A stretch of DNA of 64,000 nt, from positions 1 through 64,000 of the forward strand of contig JASJOG010000176.1 in the NCBI GenBank assembly GCA_030142905.1. The letters are read 5' to 3'. Below the pieces are notes generated by a model. It ran no database searches. It was not told the DNA's origin and worked only from the letters and a program-made list of their open reading frames with translations. Positions 23,829-34,622 of the stretch are shown piece after piece. Both the position numbers and the translations under genes were made by a program. Source of the DNA: Heliopora coerulea (Eukaryota > Cnidaria > Anthozoa > Scleralcyonacea > Helioporidae). Each line of letters opens with the position of its first letter. Positions within the stretch are counted from its first letter, which is position 1.

Positions 23829-26800
23829 TCAGCCTTTAAACAGTCCCTCAATTTCTTCAAGTGTTCGTCCTTTCGTTTCAGGGAGGAGGAAAAACACGAA
23901 GATTGCTGACAACAAACAAATCACTCCATATAACCAGAATGTTCCTGCTGGAGTCAAACCACTTTCAAGATCTGAGAATGTATAAACCACCAAGAAATAA
24001 CTAAGCCAATTAATTTGAGTGGCAATACCACTAGCAATGCCTCGGACACGAAGAGGAAATATCTCGGACATTACCAACCACGGAATCGGACCCCAACCCA
24101 AAGCAAAGCCGGTAATAAACAGTGAAAGCGAAAGAAGAACAACACTATCGGGAAATTTTGTGAAGCGCTGAGAAAAACCTAGAAGTACCATGCTCATAGA
24201 CATGAGGAGGCCAGGAAAGATGAGAAGTTTTCTACGACCCAGTTTGTCAGCAGTTAAACACGCAATTCCGGTAGCTACAAACTGAACCGCTGCGATGACA
24301 ATTGAAATAGTGATAGCATCGTCAAAGCCAGAATCGCGGAGGATTGTTGCAGCATATGTGAGGACGACGTTGAGCCCACCAAGCTGTCGAAATACCATTA
24401 ATGAAACACACAATATAAAAGGTCGGTATATGGTGGGTTTTTTAATTTCCCCCAGCGACAAGGTTTCAGAATTACCTAAAACAAGAAACAAGCGATAAAT
24501 TGAAATCTCCCAAACATGGGCAATATGTGGAATGAAACAAATGCGGTCAACCAGAAATAAAGTAGCTGTGACACATATAACATGAGCGTAAAAATTGGTT
24601 TTAGAATTTGCATTCTCCACTAATGGTGGGTTAGTTCACCGAATTTCGATTACTCTGTTCGATTTCATGACTCAGTTTTCGTTCCTAGGTTGCGCCAATG
24701 CGATATTCTCTTCCAAAGGAACGGTGGGAATAATGGGGATATTCGAAACTCAAATGCTAACCGAACAGTGAGAATTATTCCTCACGACAATTTCATATGT
24801 CATTTCACAAGTGAAAAACACCGATATACGAAAACTATATATCGCATATGAAAAGGAAGATTCACAAGCAGAAATTAACCTCATGGGACTAAATTTCCGT
24901 AACACATATGGAATTGAAACATTTTCACACACGAAGCACTATTTTCATACGCGAAATGACGTGTCAAATTTTTGGAAGGGATTCGAACAGCATGAATTGT
25001 TGAATAGCAAGACACGGCTTAGACTGACAATGATCGATTTTACGTTGAAAGTAAAAACACAAACTAGGATTACATGTCAAGTATGGAATTATGAACTGTG
25101 CAAGACTTCCATCCTACATTTGGGCCTTCTGATTAATAGGCACCGACATGTCATTGGTTAATCGTGAAAATTTTCCTTCAAATTCCCTGAAAATGATTCT
25201 GACATAGAATCGAAACACTGCACATCCACATGCGTAAGCGTTAAATTGTAAGAATCTCTCATGCAATAGCAATGGTTCAACGAGTATTCTTTTCCTTCTT
25301 GAGTCGATAACTCAACTGGTAGAGCATTGGGCTGGATACTTTAAGATGCGAGTTCAAATCCCGTTTGGATCAACTCAGTTTTTTAAGATGACTTTCACAA
25401 CCAAAATTTTCTCTTCATGTTTACCTGAGAACGACAATGACATGTACTGTATGCTACACCAATCTTACTGTGGGAAATGCCTTTCTAGTCTAAACGGAAC
25501 TTACCTAAAGTACTTCGAACTATATCTTGACATTCCTCCTCGCAATCCTCATGAGATCCCCCTCTTAGCCATTTCATAACTTGGATCGCTTCTGACATTC
25601 TGCCTTTCTTGACTAACCAACGCGGTGTCTCTGGCATGGCAATCATGAGCACTATCATTAAGGTGGGTGGAACAGCAGAAGCTATGGCTAACCAGCGAAA
25701 ATTTTTGAACCACGCTCCAAGGGAATAAACCATGAAAGTGCCCAAAGTTATGATCAGTTGATTGCCACTTCCAAGGGCTCCTCTGTACTTGGCTGGTGAA
25801 ATCTCTGCAATATAAACCTTCAAAAAAAGAGCTAGTCATTTCTCTTTCGACGTTTTGTGTGGTAGATGCATCACTAAAGCAAAAACCGTTACAAGTAACG
25901 ATTTAATTCATGGTTTGCACATGACGTCTGGGCGGCCATCTCGGCTGAACTTTAAAAAGAATCTTGTTAACTTCATTTGTAGTATGTGACGGGCCAGAGG
26001 CGTAACGGACTATGGTCAGGGTTAGCGCAATTCCTTAGGGCCCACGACCTCTAAAGGCCCCCCGATAAATCTCTTAAGACAATTGACATTGAATTCTTGA
26101 AATATATGTCTATACCAAGGGGGTGACGGAGGCCCCCTAACAAACATCTCCTAAGGACCCCCAGTAATTCCGTTACGCCACTGTATGTAACACAAGCACA
26201 GCCCCGCATAGTTGTCCAGCTAAGACTAACAAGACCTTGTTTTGACTGCTGGCGTTACAAAACTAGAACACTTCCTGAGCTTGAAGTAACAAAACAAAAC
26301 AAAATGGAATCCGCGAGGGCAGTTCAGAACAAAGTAAAAAAAAGTTAAACGAAGCACTCTGCCTAAAAGTAAGAGAACAACATATTGACGTTTCGAGCGA
26401 AATGCTTACATCAGAGCATAATGTGAGAGTTCCTCGAGAGTTCTTTTTCAGATGGTTTCTAAAGTCACTTCAGTGTTTTCAAGCAAACCAATCGTTTACA
26501 AAGTCATTGAGATTCAGACGTATTGCGTAAGTATTCTACAGCCAAGGACAGTTCATTTTGGAAACTGAGTTATCTCAGATAAGGATTGCACACTTAACCA
26601 AGGTACTGTACCACTGGAGTATGTAGCCAGTGTTTTCCGTTAGGTGACGTAATGAGGTGATGTCATACCAACGTCATCAAGAAAACTTTAAAAAATTGAT
26701 CATTTTTGCCATCATTGGGTTTTAGTATGTGCTCACTATCGGAAAGCGTGCATAAGACTATCTGGTGATCAAACACTTACGAAGTTATTTCATTTCTAGT

Positions 26801-29800
26801 GAATTTCAAGACACATCGTCGAGCAACAGAACTTTACGCTCATACATCGAGAACAAGGTGTCTGAAAAGACTTGAATACTTTCAGTCATTCTAATTTTCA
26901 ATTTTTCGACTTAAGAGGAGGGCTTCTCTCAAGCTGGGTTTGTCAGTCAGATTTTTGCATTCATGATAGTACTAAGGCCCCAAAACGAAACATGAAATAA
27001 AAGTATGATGGATATCACACACAGAGTTTAATATACCCATAGTGATAATTCCCAAGTTGTCAATATGATTTTCTTACCGGTACAGTCAGAGAAATAACTC
27101 CCAATGCCACACCGGTTATAAACCTTCCAAGTAAAAGCAGGAGCGTACTCTTTGCTGCAGCAATGGTCACCCATCCAATGACAAATGGAACCGAGCACAA
27201 CATTATTGTAGCTTTTCTTCCAAACTTGTCAATAAGATAACTTCCCAATAAACTGCTTGCAAACCCACCAAGAGAGTGGATGGACTAAACCAAGCAAATA
27301 CTGAGAATCATGATTGGACACAAGCAAGCTTCAATAGTTTAAAAAACTACATTAGATATAGTACTTAAAATACGAAAGGCCGTTCTTAATTTACCAATGT
27401 GTTTAAGCCCTACCTCCACGCCAACTAAGCGTGAAAACAAATATCCCAGGACAGCTCAAAAGATTTTTTTATGCAAATTCTCAAGACGTCAGCTAAATTA
27501 AGAAAGTTTGCATCATGGAAATTCTTAATGCCAATTTCCCTAACACTGCATGACGTGACTTTATGACCGCCATATTGGAAAGCGATCTTTTGGCCTCCCG
27601 AAAAAGTGAATAGTCACCAAAAGTCAATTTACAAATTTTACAAGCATATTAGCCACAGTTTGATGGATCTATTTTCACTTGAGAAGATATTAACCTGTTC
27701 CTGTCCGAAATGTCTCTCCTCGACGAGTAAAATCGTCTGGAGTTAGCCAGAGTAAATTTAAAAAGTCGGGTACTAACTGGAAAGGGTTAAAGATGTTCAG
27801 AAAAATTGAAACCTCTTTTGCAAATAATTGCAAATAATTGCAATCTATAGTCCTACGATTCCAAACAGAGTGATATTACACTAAATGGGCTTAACATGCC
27901 ACGTTAATATGTAAAAGGCTATTAAATCTATTGTTATATTATTAAATCTATCATCAAATTTGTTATTCTGTTACAGGCTATTGGGGCATTCCCTTTTTTA
28001 TTCATTACGTAACACGATATCAAGATGTATAAGTACAATGGTAGGGAGATTCTAGATCTTTCCCTCAAATTTGATTGATGAAAGTTTAGACGAATGATCG
28101 AAGTGAGCTAGATCGCGAACAAGAGTAAAATGAACTTAATAATATGAAAAACTGAGAGCGATGGTTAAACGTTGTGTAACCGAGTGTTTTTCTAAAGCAC
28201 CTCGACGTGGTTAAATACATCAAATAGAACGCTTTGGGATGTCGTTTCGAGCGAACGCATTTCATGGATGCGATTTCTGGACATTTGAAAAATATGGACT
28301 GTATTAATACCTTCAGCTCTTTCCCAACAGGATCAGATCTCCTACTACGTTTACACTACACCCAAAGTCTTTGGATTCAAAAAGTATTCGGATTCACAGA
28401 AAAATTGTATTCGGTTTCGTTGACCGTTTACGCAGGAAAAAAATATCTGGATTAATTGCATGCTCGCGTTAAGGCAAACAGCGCTTTCTTGTCTAAGCAT
28501 GGACATAAATCGTCACAAATTTTATTGAAAGTAACGCCGGACAACCGAAAAAATTATTTCCATTCTTTGTTTATTCCAACCTCCAATAAAAAATTGTCCC
28601 ACCACTGGCTACTTTGGCTGTCATAAACAAAAACGAAAAAGATTTCTCGGTAGTCTTAAGCCTGGTTCACACGAGCGACATAAGCATAAGGACAAGATCA
28701 ATTCGAAAACAAAGCATGATATCTTCTCTGAGACTTACGAAGATAAAACAACAAGAATGTTTCTTTGTTTCTTCTTTTGTTTCGCTCTTGGCTTATGCTT
28801 GGAAAATGATTGACTTCATTCGTTTGTTTTGCCTTTCGTTTTGTCCTTATGCTTATGGTTATGCTGGAGAAATTTAGTCGAGTGTAAACGTAGCCTTTAC
28901 TTTGGTTCACGCAAGACGATTTTACTAGTCAAGGGGACATCCTGCCGGGAAAGGAGTAAATTAGTCGGGTCAAAGTCGAATGCAACAAATCACAATGTGA
29001 TTGTCTCGTAAGATTGGTCCCCATGGGTAACACAATTTGTATCAACGCACAATTCCTATTACACCTCTCTTGTAAGGAAATTATACGGCCTAAGACTCAT
29101 GTGAGTTGATCATATACATGAGAAGGAATACTCTAATACGACAATAACATTGCGTAAACGCCCTTCGTCAGAGAAAGAAACGTGTTCAGAAGTTATTCTC
29201 TGACGAAGGGCCTTTGCTCGAAACGTTGCTATTCTTTGAGATCAGTCACGGCAGTTATCAACATTTTAACTTTTTTACCTTATTTATCACTGACTACGCA
29301 GTATTCTATTCTAATAAAATTACGTAAAGCTAAGTACAAATGAGTTGACTTTTCTGTCCAACATCGTTGTCAAACAAAGTTAGATGAAAACATCATCTGA
29401 CAAGGTTTCACACCCGATCTGACATTTTCCCGTGAGGCGTCTTCAAACCAGTTCGTGTTGATTCGCTTGTAATTGGTGGGCATATTATGTTTTTCCGATA
29501 CTTTCAGCTGAAGCAGAACAAGTTCTAATTTAATCTGAAAGTCGATATGTGGGAAACCAGTTTACCGATTGACTAAACACACGAACCGATTGATAATCAA
29601 ATATTGGATCCAAATATTGAGTCCGATTAATTGGTTAAATATTGGAAAAGCAGGGCCCAACAATTCGCATCGTGAGCTAGAGTCCAAATCCAACGGGGCG
29701 GGTGCAAAAACCGGAATCGATCGAATCATCTGAACCATCTGTATCGTATGAAATCACTATTATAGAATAAAATGCAAATAAAAGTTGGCACAGTCTATGC

Positions 29801-30768
29801 AGTTGCTTGATTTTCGTATTACGTCAATTCCTCTTTAATCAATTTTTTTCATGGTTTTTATTCATGAAATGCGTTATGATTCGGCAGATTCGGAAACATT
29901 ACGACTCGATACTGGACATTATAGTGGTGGGAGTTATGTTTTGAGAGCTTGACACTTTACATCTAAGTGTGTTTGAAGTAAACAATCTTTACGATAAGGT
30001 GTACTTAACTACTTACCCAAGGGCGACAATTGCTTCCTAACAGTGGGGGGGACGGAGCCGGCCAAGTGATGTGGAGGCATTCCCTCTGAAAGTTTTATTT
30101 TTAAATCTGTTTATGAAATGCCTTTTCCGGCATTTTGAGATTGTTTCTTTGGAACAACATTCATACCTTGTTCTTCAATCGAAACGAAGCCATGCATTTC
30201 CTCCAAACAACAACAAAGACGTTATAGTATGACTAAACAAAGTATTTCTGATTGTTTACAAATGGCGTCCAAAGAAGAACGATCGGACGGTAAAATAACT
30301 TGGCAAATTTTTATAATTTGTCATGTATTCGAACCAACAATACCTAGGTAAAAACTGGGGCTGAAAAAGGTTATATCGGAAAATCGTAAAGGTAAACATG
30401 GAGTCATAAGCGCCGAGGGAACAGGAATTACGCTTCAGTTGTCATGAACTTTGCAAAAAGTGGGGGAGATAATTATATATGTTTTCCCCTCTGTCCAAAA
30501 AGTAGGGGGGATATGTCCCCCGACCCCCCAGGATTTACGTCCTTGCACTTACCCCAAACCATGATACTCCTTCATCACCCAAACCAAGCTGTTGCCTCAG
30601 TTCCTCGTTAACTGGGGATGAATAACCCAAAATAAATCCAAAACTAAGAGATCCCAAACAAGCAATTGCCCAAGCAATAAAAACATTGAACCGTAGCTTC
30701 GTATGTCCATCTCGAGAAGAGGAAACACTTTGCAGAAGAGATGAGCGCGACGTCATTTCGGTGTCCAT
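23829..30768 (-). CDS. facilitative sugar transporter C (GLUT6/8-like)
   Basis: Complete four-exon gene: 30768-30553, 27284-27078, 25817-25505, 24475-23829; GT-AG junctions join to 460 aa. Same MFS class III transporter as B and the parent-copy partner of E. Motifs: [10 protein letters not shown] in TM1, DKFGRK after TM2, PETPRWL after TM6, DKLGRRK after TM8, [15 protein letters not shown] in TM10, [15 protein letters not shown] at the C-terminus. The TM7 motif reads RQLGGLN: the first of the two glutamines that contact sugar in GLUT1 is arginine, while the second glutamine and the asparagine remain. Start at 30768 has a strong context (AAAATGG); an upstream in-frame extension begins only with GTG. 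A hAT-like element sits at the exon 1 donor but leaves it intact. Probably functional, possibly with altered specificity. Confidence 0.9.
25185..25440 (+). repeat. tRNA-like repeat, family 1, in intron 3 of C
   Basis: Single diverged unit. The left part has a hammerhead-like block (CTGAAAA, stem GATTC/GAATC, GAAAC at 25187-25216). The tRNA-like part at 25299-25372 has an A-box (ATAACTCAACTGGTAGAGC) and a B-box (GAGTTCAAATCCC). It matches 52525-52770 in gene E, so it predates the segmental duplication. Confidence 0.65.
25995..26183. mobile_element. hAT-like MITE, CAGWGGCGTAACGG ends
   Basis: Left end CAGAGGCGTAACGG and right end CCGTTACGCCACTG form a 14-bp terminal inverted repeat with one mismatch, 189 bp apart. 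The flanks show TATGTGAC and TATGTAAC, an imperfect 8-bp duplication with four extra bases on the left. Gene E lacks it at the matching place, so it arrived after the duplication. Confidence 0.65.
28661..28893. mobile_element. MITE, GTTCACACGAGCGACAT family, copy 2
   Basis: Starts GGTTCACACGAGCGACATA and ends CGAGTGTAAACG. It aligns to the copy at 55775-56038 in gene E but lacks about 45 internal bases. It lies in intron 1 of gene C. Confidence 0.65.
29200..29227 (+). ncRNA. decayed hammerhead-ribozyme motif in intron 1 of C
   Basis: Core CTGACGA, stem II GGGC/GCTC around a CTTT loop, then GAAACGTT. This is the type I hammerhead arrangement known from Penelope-like elements, where ACGU self-pairs between two molecules to form stem III. 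Stem I is not complementary here, unlike the gene E copy at 56338-56375. An inverted partial copy (29158-29175) precedes it. It lies antisense to gene C. Confidence 0.55.
30018..30545. mobile_element. hAT-like element at the exon 1 splice donor of C
   Basis: 528 bp starting CAAGGGCG and ending ACGTCCTTG, flanked by TACTTACC (30010-30017) and CACTTACC (30546-30553), an 8-bp duplication with one change. Gene E shows the empty site. The duplicated bases include the exon 1 donor (GG|TAAGTA on the minus strand), so the insertion sits within the splice site yet regenerated it. No coding capacity. Confidence 0.8.
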
Positions 30769-31943
30769 TTTGCTGCACCTTGACAAGAAGAAACAAATCA
30801 AAGCAATCAATGTAGATCTTTTCACTCCAGCTCAATTTTCTCTCTTTTCTCTTTTGCCTGTGGTATTGATTTACCAGGCTGAAATTGGTAAATCCCCAAA
30901 CTTCTGCTCTAAAACTCACAAAATTTTGACAATTTCCCAAGACACAATGAATACAGCTACAGAGACAGTGATACCTACTTTGAATCAAAATTAGTACCTC
31001 TTGTTTCTTTCCTAACTTTTGTATTGACGATGCGGTTACATGAGGGTCATGGGACACACATCTGGAAATGCCTTCATTAATTCGCGACGGGGCAGCGGAA
31101 TAAGTCCTCAAGTGTAGCGTTTCCAACCTGAGATTAGAACACTGTCGTGATCGCCTCTTAGCCAGTTCAAGCATATTCCCGAGAATTCCCAGCATCTCTC
31201 GAAACACGAAAAATAGCGCTACAACAACAGAGTTCGCCTTTTTTGAATCAAGAACTGTAACTTCTTGTCTTCTTTGCACTTACCTTTTGTGGCGACAAAG
31301 CGGCTATATGAGAATCACGGGACTCACCTCTGGAAACGCCTTGTTTAATCCGAGGTGGAGTAGATGCGGCAAAATCCTTCTTTGCAGTGTTGCGTGTTTG
31401 AAATTTGGAACTTCTTGAGATCACACTTCGCTCAAACTCAATAACCTAGATTTGCCAAGACACGGAAATTAAAGCTGTTCAAACGTTGTTTTCCAACCTT
31501 GAACCAAAATTATCTTGTGCCCTTCACTGTCCCCTAGCTCCAGTAGTAGTGACAGTGTTACATGAGAATCATGCGACACACGTCATGGAACGCCTCGCTC
31601 AGTTCAACGCAACGAGTGGCGAGGACTTTGGATATTATGTTACTTGTCTAAAATTTAAAAATATTATGAGACTGGAACACTAAAATTCCCAAGAATTCTC
31701 CAACTTTCCCTAGTCAGGAAAACTAAAAATGCAGAAAGGACTCTGTGAGAACAATGTTACAGTGTCTGCATACGTCGAAATAAAAATAACTTTCTAACAC
31801 TAATGAGCGGTTTATGGGGAGTCGTAACTTCAAGGTCAGTTGGAAGTCATGTGACAGTTGGAAACCCTAGTTCAGAAAGGGCAGCCGAAGCGGAAAAAAT
31901 TTGGAAATTGCCGGTAAAGATTATCTTAGTCAATTATAGTAGT
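30769..31943. other. upstream flank of gene C (promoter side)
   Basis: No exon is found. The stretch is shared with 57385-58562 upstream of gene E. Short open frames on both strands are not conserved in a protein-like way. The core promoter of C should lie at the left end, but no TATA element is obvious. Confidence 0.5.
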
Positions 31944-31977
31944 ATAGTAGTATCTTATAGTAGTATCTTAGTTAATT
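31944..31977. other. duplication junction with templated filler
   Basis: Thirty-four bases made of re-copied local sequence: TAGTAGTATCTTA appears twice and TATCTTAGTTAATT repeats the sequence at 31922-31935. They join the end of unit 1 to the start of unit 2 (ATGCTAACGCCC, matching 12396 inside exon 4 of B). Confidence 0.85.
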
Positions 31978-32945
31978 ATGCTAACGCCCATGAGGATTCC
32001 GGGAAAGGTGAGAAGTTTTCGACGACCCAGTTTGTCAACAATACAGCATGAAATCGCAGTGACCACAAACTGAACCACAGCGACGCAGGGGCCGCGGAGC
32101 GGCTTTTTAAGTTGGGGGCCTAAAGGGAATGAACGGATGTCTTTCAATTCGCGCGAAAATTTTTACGGAGTCAAGAGGCATGCGGTCACGTAAATGAAAT
32201 CGCTAAAGCACTAAAACAATTCTTCTTGCATTTTAAAAGATGTTTTAATTAACAAACAATTATTATCACAACCATCATAATATTCGGTTTCATAAACAAA
32301 TCGTGAAATGTAACAAGTATAAATGTAGTATATAATACAAAATAAGACTTTTAGATCCACATATTTCTCTCGACGACAAACTGCTAACCGCAGGATGAGA
32401 TTTGCGGTTTACGGGGCGAATAAACGGGAATTTTAGATCAGACAAATGAAGAGAACGACGGACCGAGTAAAGTCACGTGAAACACTTTCGGCGTTCGGTT
32501 TGCGGTATGATCTACACGTTTTTGACGGCTGGAGGCAAGATTTCACGTAAGTCAATAACTTATTGATTTTTATTGCTAAAACGTGTGGTTTCCTGCGTTC
32601 TTGCTTCTGTTATGCCTAAATTAGAGTTTTGTCTTTCTGTTGAATGAAGCCTTATTAAATCAAAGGGACATTTGTCAATAATTCAGTATCATGGAAACTG
32701 TTAAATTTTGCACTACGATTTGCAAATATGGCTGCCAAAAGCTTTCTATTAGTTAGTTTGTAATCTCTTAAACCTTAACAACCCAAATGCTTTTTAAAAT
32801 TTCGTGAACTGAAAGCTTATTGGCTTATTATTTAGTTCTAGTACATTCAAATGCATCTATTGCTGAATATGTGAAAAATGCCACCATTTTGTTTCCCTTT
32901 GACTGACCGTTCCTGGTCGTGACGCGTACGGAGTTCGCTGTTAGG

Positions 32946-34535
32946 ATGATTTCTGAAAGCTATTTGGATAAAGTCCATGACGTTAAAAACTTCAACTTAT
33001 TTCTGGACGAAAGACTGGCTTCTTTAGGTGAAGATTTATCTATTCCAGTAAAGGGAGTCTTGAAATGGGCTGGTAATTTCGAAGATTTTAAATACCTAAT
33101 TGAAGGTTTACAGCTTCCAATGGCTAAGTGGACTTCGTCTGGCCGTGACTGCAAGTTGTATGAATGCAACGACATCGCTATTCGTTGGTATTCAACGAAA
33201 GGGACAATAACTCTTATAGGCGAAAAATCAAGAGAAGTAGAAGAGAAATTAGTACGAATCATCGAGAAAGCTAAGGAATCGAATTTCAGTTCAAAGTCTA
33301 CACTTTTAGAAGACTCAGTTGACGGCGAAAATTTGCATTCAGATACTCCCATGGGGAGGAAAATTACTCCTTCCAGTGAATCTACTAGTTTTAAAAGAAC
33401 AATAGAATGCTTTATCGAGTCAATCACAACTAAGGAAGAAGCCTTAACATCCGATTTTTATAAGCTAAAAACCGAAAAGTTCGATCAACTCACCACCGAA
33501 ATTAACGGTTTGAAGAGTAAAGATACGTGCTACTGTTCGATGCTTTTGGCCCAGGATTTGAAGAGAGAAAACGAACAACTGGAAGCGGAGAACAAGGACC
33601 TTCAAGGAAGATATAACAACCTAGCATATATAGTATCTGATTTGAATACTAGAATTAAAGATCTTGAAAACGAAAAGAAAAGTCTAGTTACCGCCTTAAA
33701 ACTACTTCAAGTGGATTACAACTTGGCTTATAACACCATCCACCACAACGATGAAAAACAGGTTTCATGGACCGAAATCAGAAGCAAGAACAAAGAAGCG
33801 AATGAGAAGCAAGCGATCACAAACACAAACAGGTTTGCTGTACTTACTGTTGAAGACACTGACGACAAAGGCGAAAGCGATCATGATCCGGTCGATGAAC
33901 GGCGGATTAATTGTCATCCAAACGTCAAAGCCAAAAGACCTGGCAAATTTAATCGCCCAACAACGCCCAGCAGTCAATACCATGATGATTCTATATTCCT
34001 CAATGGCCATCAATCCAATTCACCTATGCATCGCCCTAAAGTAACCATCGTTGGAGATTCGATGCTAAAATTGATCAATCCTTCTATACTGAGGAAGAAC
34101 CTTAAGCAAAACGTTAGGGTTAAATCCTTTCCTGGTGCAAGACTGGATGATATGGAATATTACATCAAACCAACGATTGCTACTGCGCCTGGATGCATAA
34201 TCTTTCATACTGGAACAAACGACGTAAAATATGAATCCCCACAAGCCATTGTGAAGAATATCTGTACAATTGGCAAGCAAATCACGGACACCCTTCCAAA
34301 CACAAAATTAGTCATCTCTCAACTGATAACAAGTACAGACGAGCCTAATCATGCAGCCAAGATCTCTGAGGTAAACAAGAAAATAATTGAAGTATGTACA
34401 AACCAAAACTGGGCAACTATATCTTACGATAACATCAAGAGTGACGTTCTTAACCCCTATGGAGTTCACTTAACCAGACAAGGAACTGCTATTTTGACCA
34501 GAAGCTATATTAACCGTATTAAAAATCTAAGTTGA
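32946..34535 (+). CDS. LINE ORF1 with SGNH esterase domain
   Basis: Open frame of 529 codons from the first ATG at 32946 (MISESYLDKV); the frame is open a little further 5' but only via GTG. The N-terminal part is unassigned. A coiled-coil, lysine/glutamate-rich centre (residues ~130-270) is followed by a C-terminal SGNH/GDSL-type hydrolase (~355-528). Block I is VGDSML, block III GTND, and the terminal block NPYGVHLTRQG with the catalytic histidine. Esterase-type ORF1 is an established trait of CR1/L2-clade LINEs, where ORF1 binds RNA and may act on lipids. The frame is intact although ORF2 is broken. Confidence 0.88.
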   Translation: MISESYLDKVHDVKNFNLFLDERLASLGEDLSIPVKGVLKWAGNFEDFKYLIEGLQLPMAKWTSSGRDCKLYECNDIAIRWYSTKGTITLIGEKSREVEEKLVRIIEKAKESNFSSKSTLLEDSVDGENLHSDTPMGRKITPSSESTSFKRTIECFIESITTKEEALTSDFYKLKTEKFDQLTTEINGLKSKDTCYCSMLLAQDLKRENEQLEAENKDLQGRYNNLAYIVSDLNTRIKDLENEKKSLVTALKLLQVDYNLAYNTIHHNDEKQVSWTEIRSKNKEANEKQAITNTNRFAVLTVEDTDDKGESDHDPVDERRINCHPNVKAKRPGKFNRPTTPSSQYHDDSIFLNGHQSNSPMHRPKVTIVGDSMLKLINPSILRKNLKQNVRVKSFPGARLDDMEYYIKPTIATAPGCIIFHTGTNDVKYESPQAIVKNICTIGKQITDTLPNTKLVISQLITSTDEPNHAAKISEVNKKIIEVCTNQNWATISYDNIKSDVLNPYGVHLTRQGTAILTRSYINRIKNLS

Positions 34536-34622
34536 TCTGCAAAATTACTCCATATTCCTGTTCAACACAGCTCCCCTTACACTCCTGAACCAGAAAGTGT
34601 TACTAGCTGTAGTTCTTCAACA

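Larger units (their letters stand above)
12396..31943. repeat. tandem segmental duplication, unit 1 (genes B and C)
   Basis: This block aligns collinearly with 31978-58562. Matched landmarks include B exon 3 with D exon 3 (4 differences in 310 nt), 20918-23828 with 47582-50150, gene C with gene E, and 31800-31943 with 58420-58562. Non-coding stretches I compared differ by about 4-6%. Unit 1 has private insertions at 22657-23027, 25995-26183 and 30018-30545. The copied segment starts in the middle of gene B exon 4. Confidence 0.9.

Noticed and set aside
30644..31279. 211-codon minus-strand open frame upstream of C
   Set aside because: Overlaps exon 1 of C in another frame and is broken in the matching region of gene E (57257-57731), so it is not conserved as protein.
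32919..32945. GTG start extending LINE ORF1
   Set aside because: Eukaryotic initiation at GTG is unlikely and an ATG follows nine codons later at 32946.
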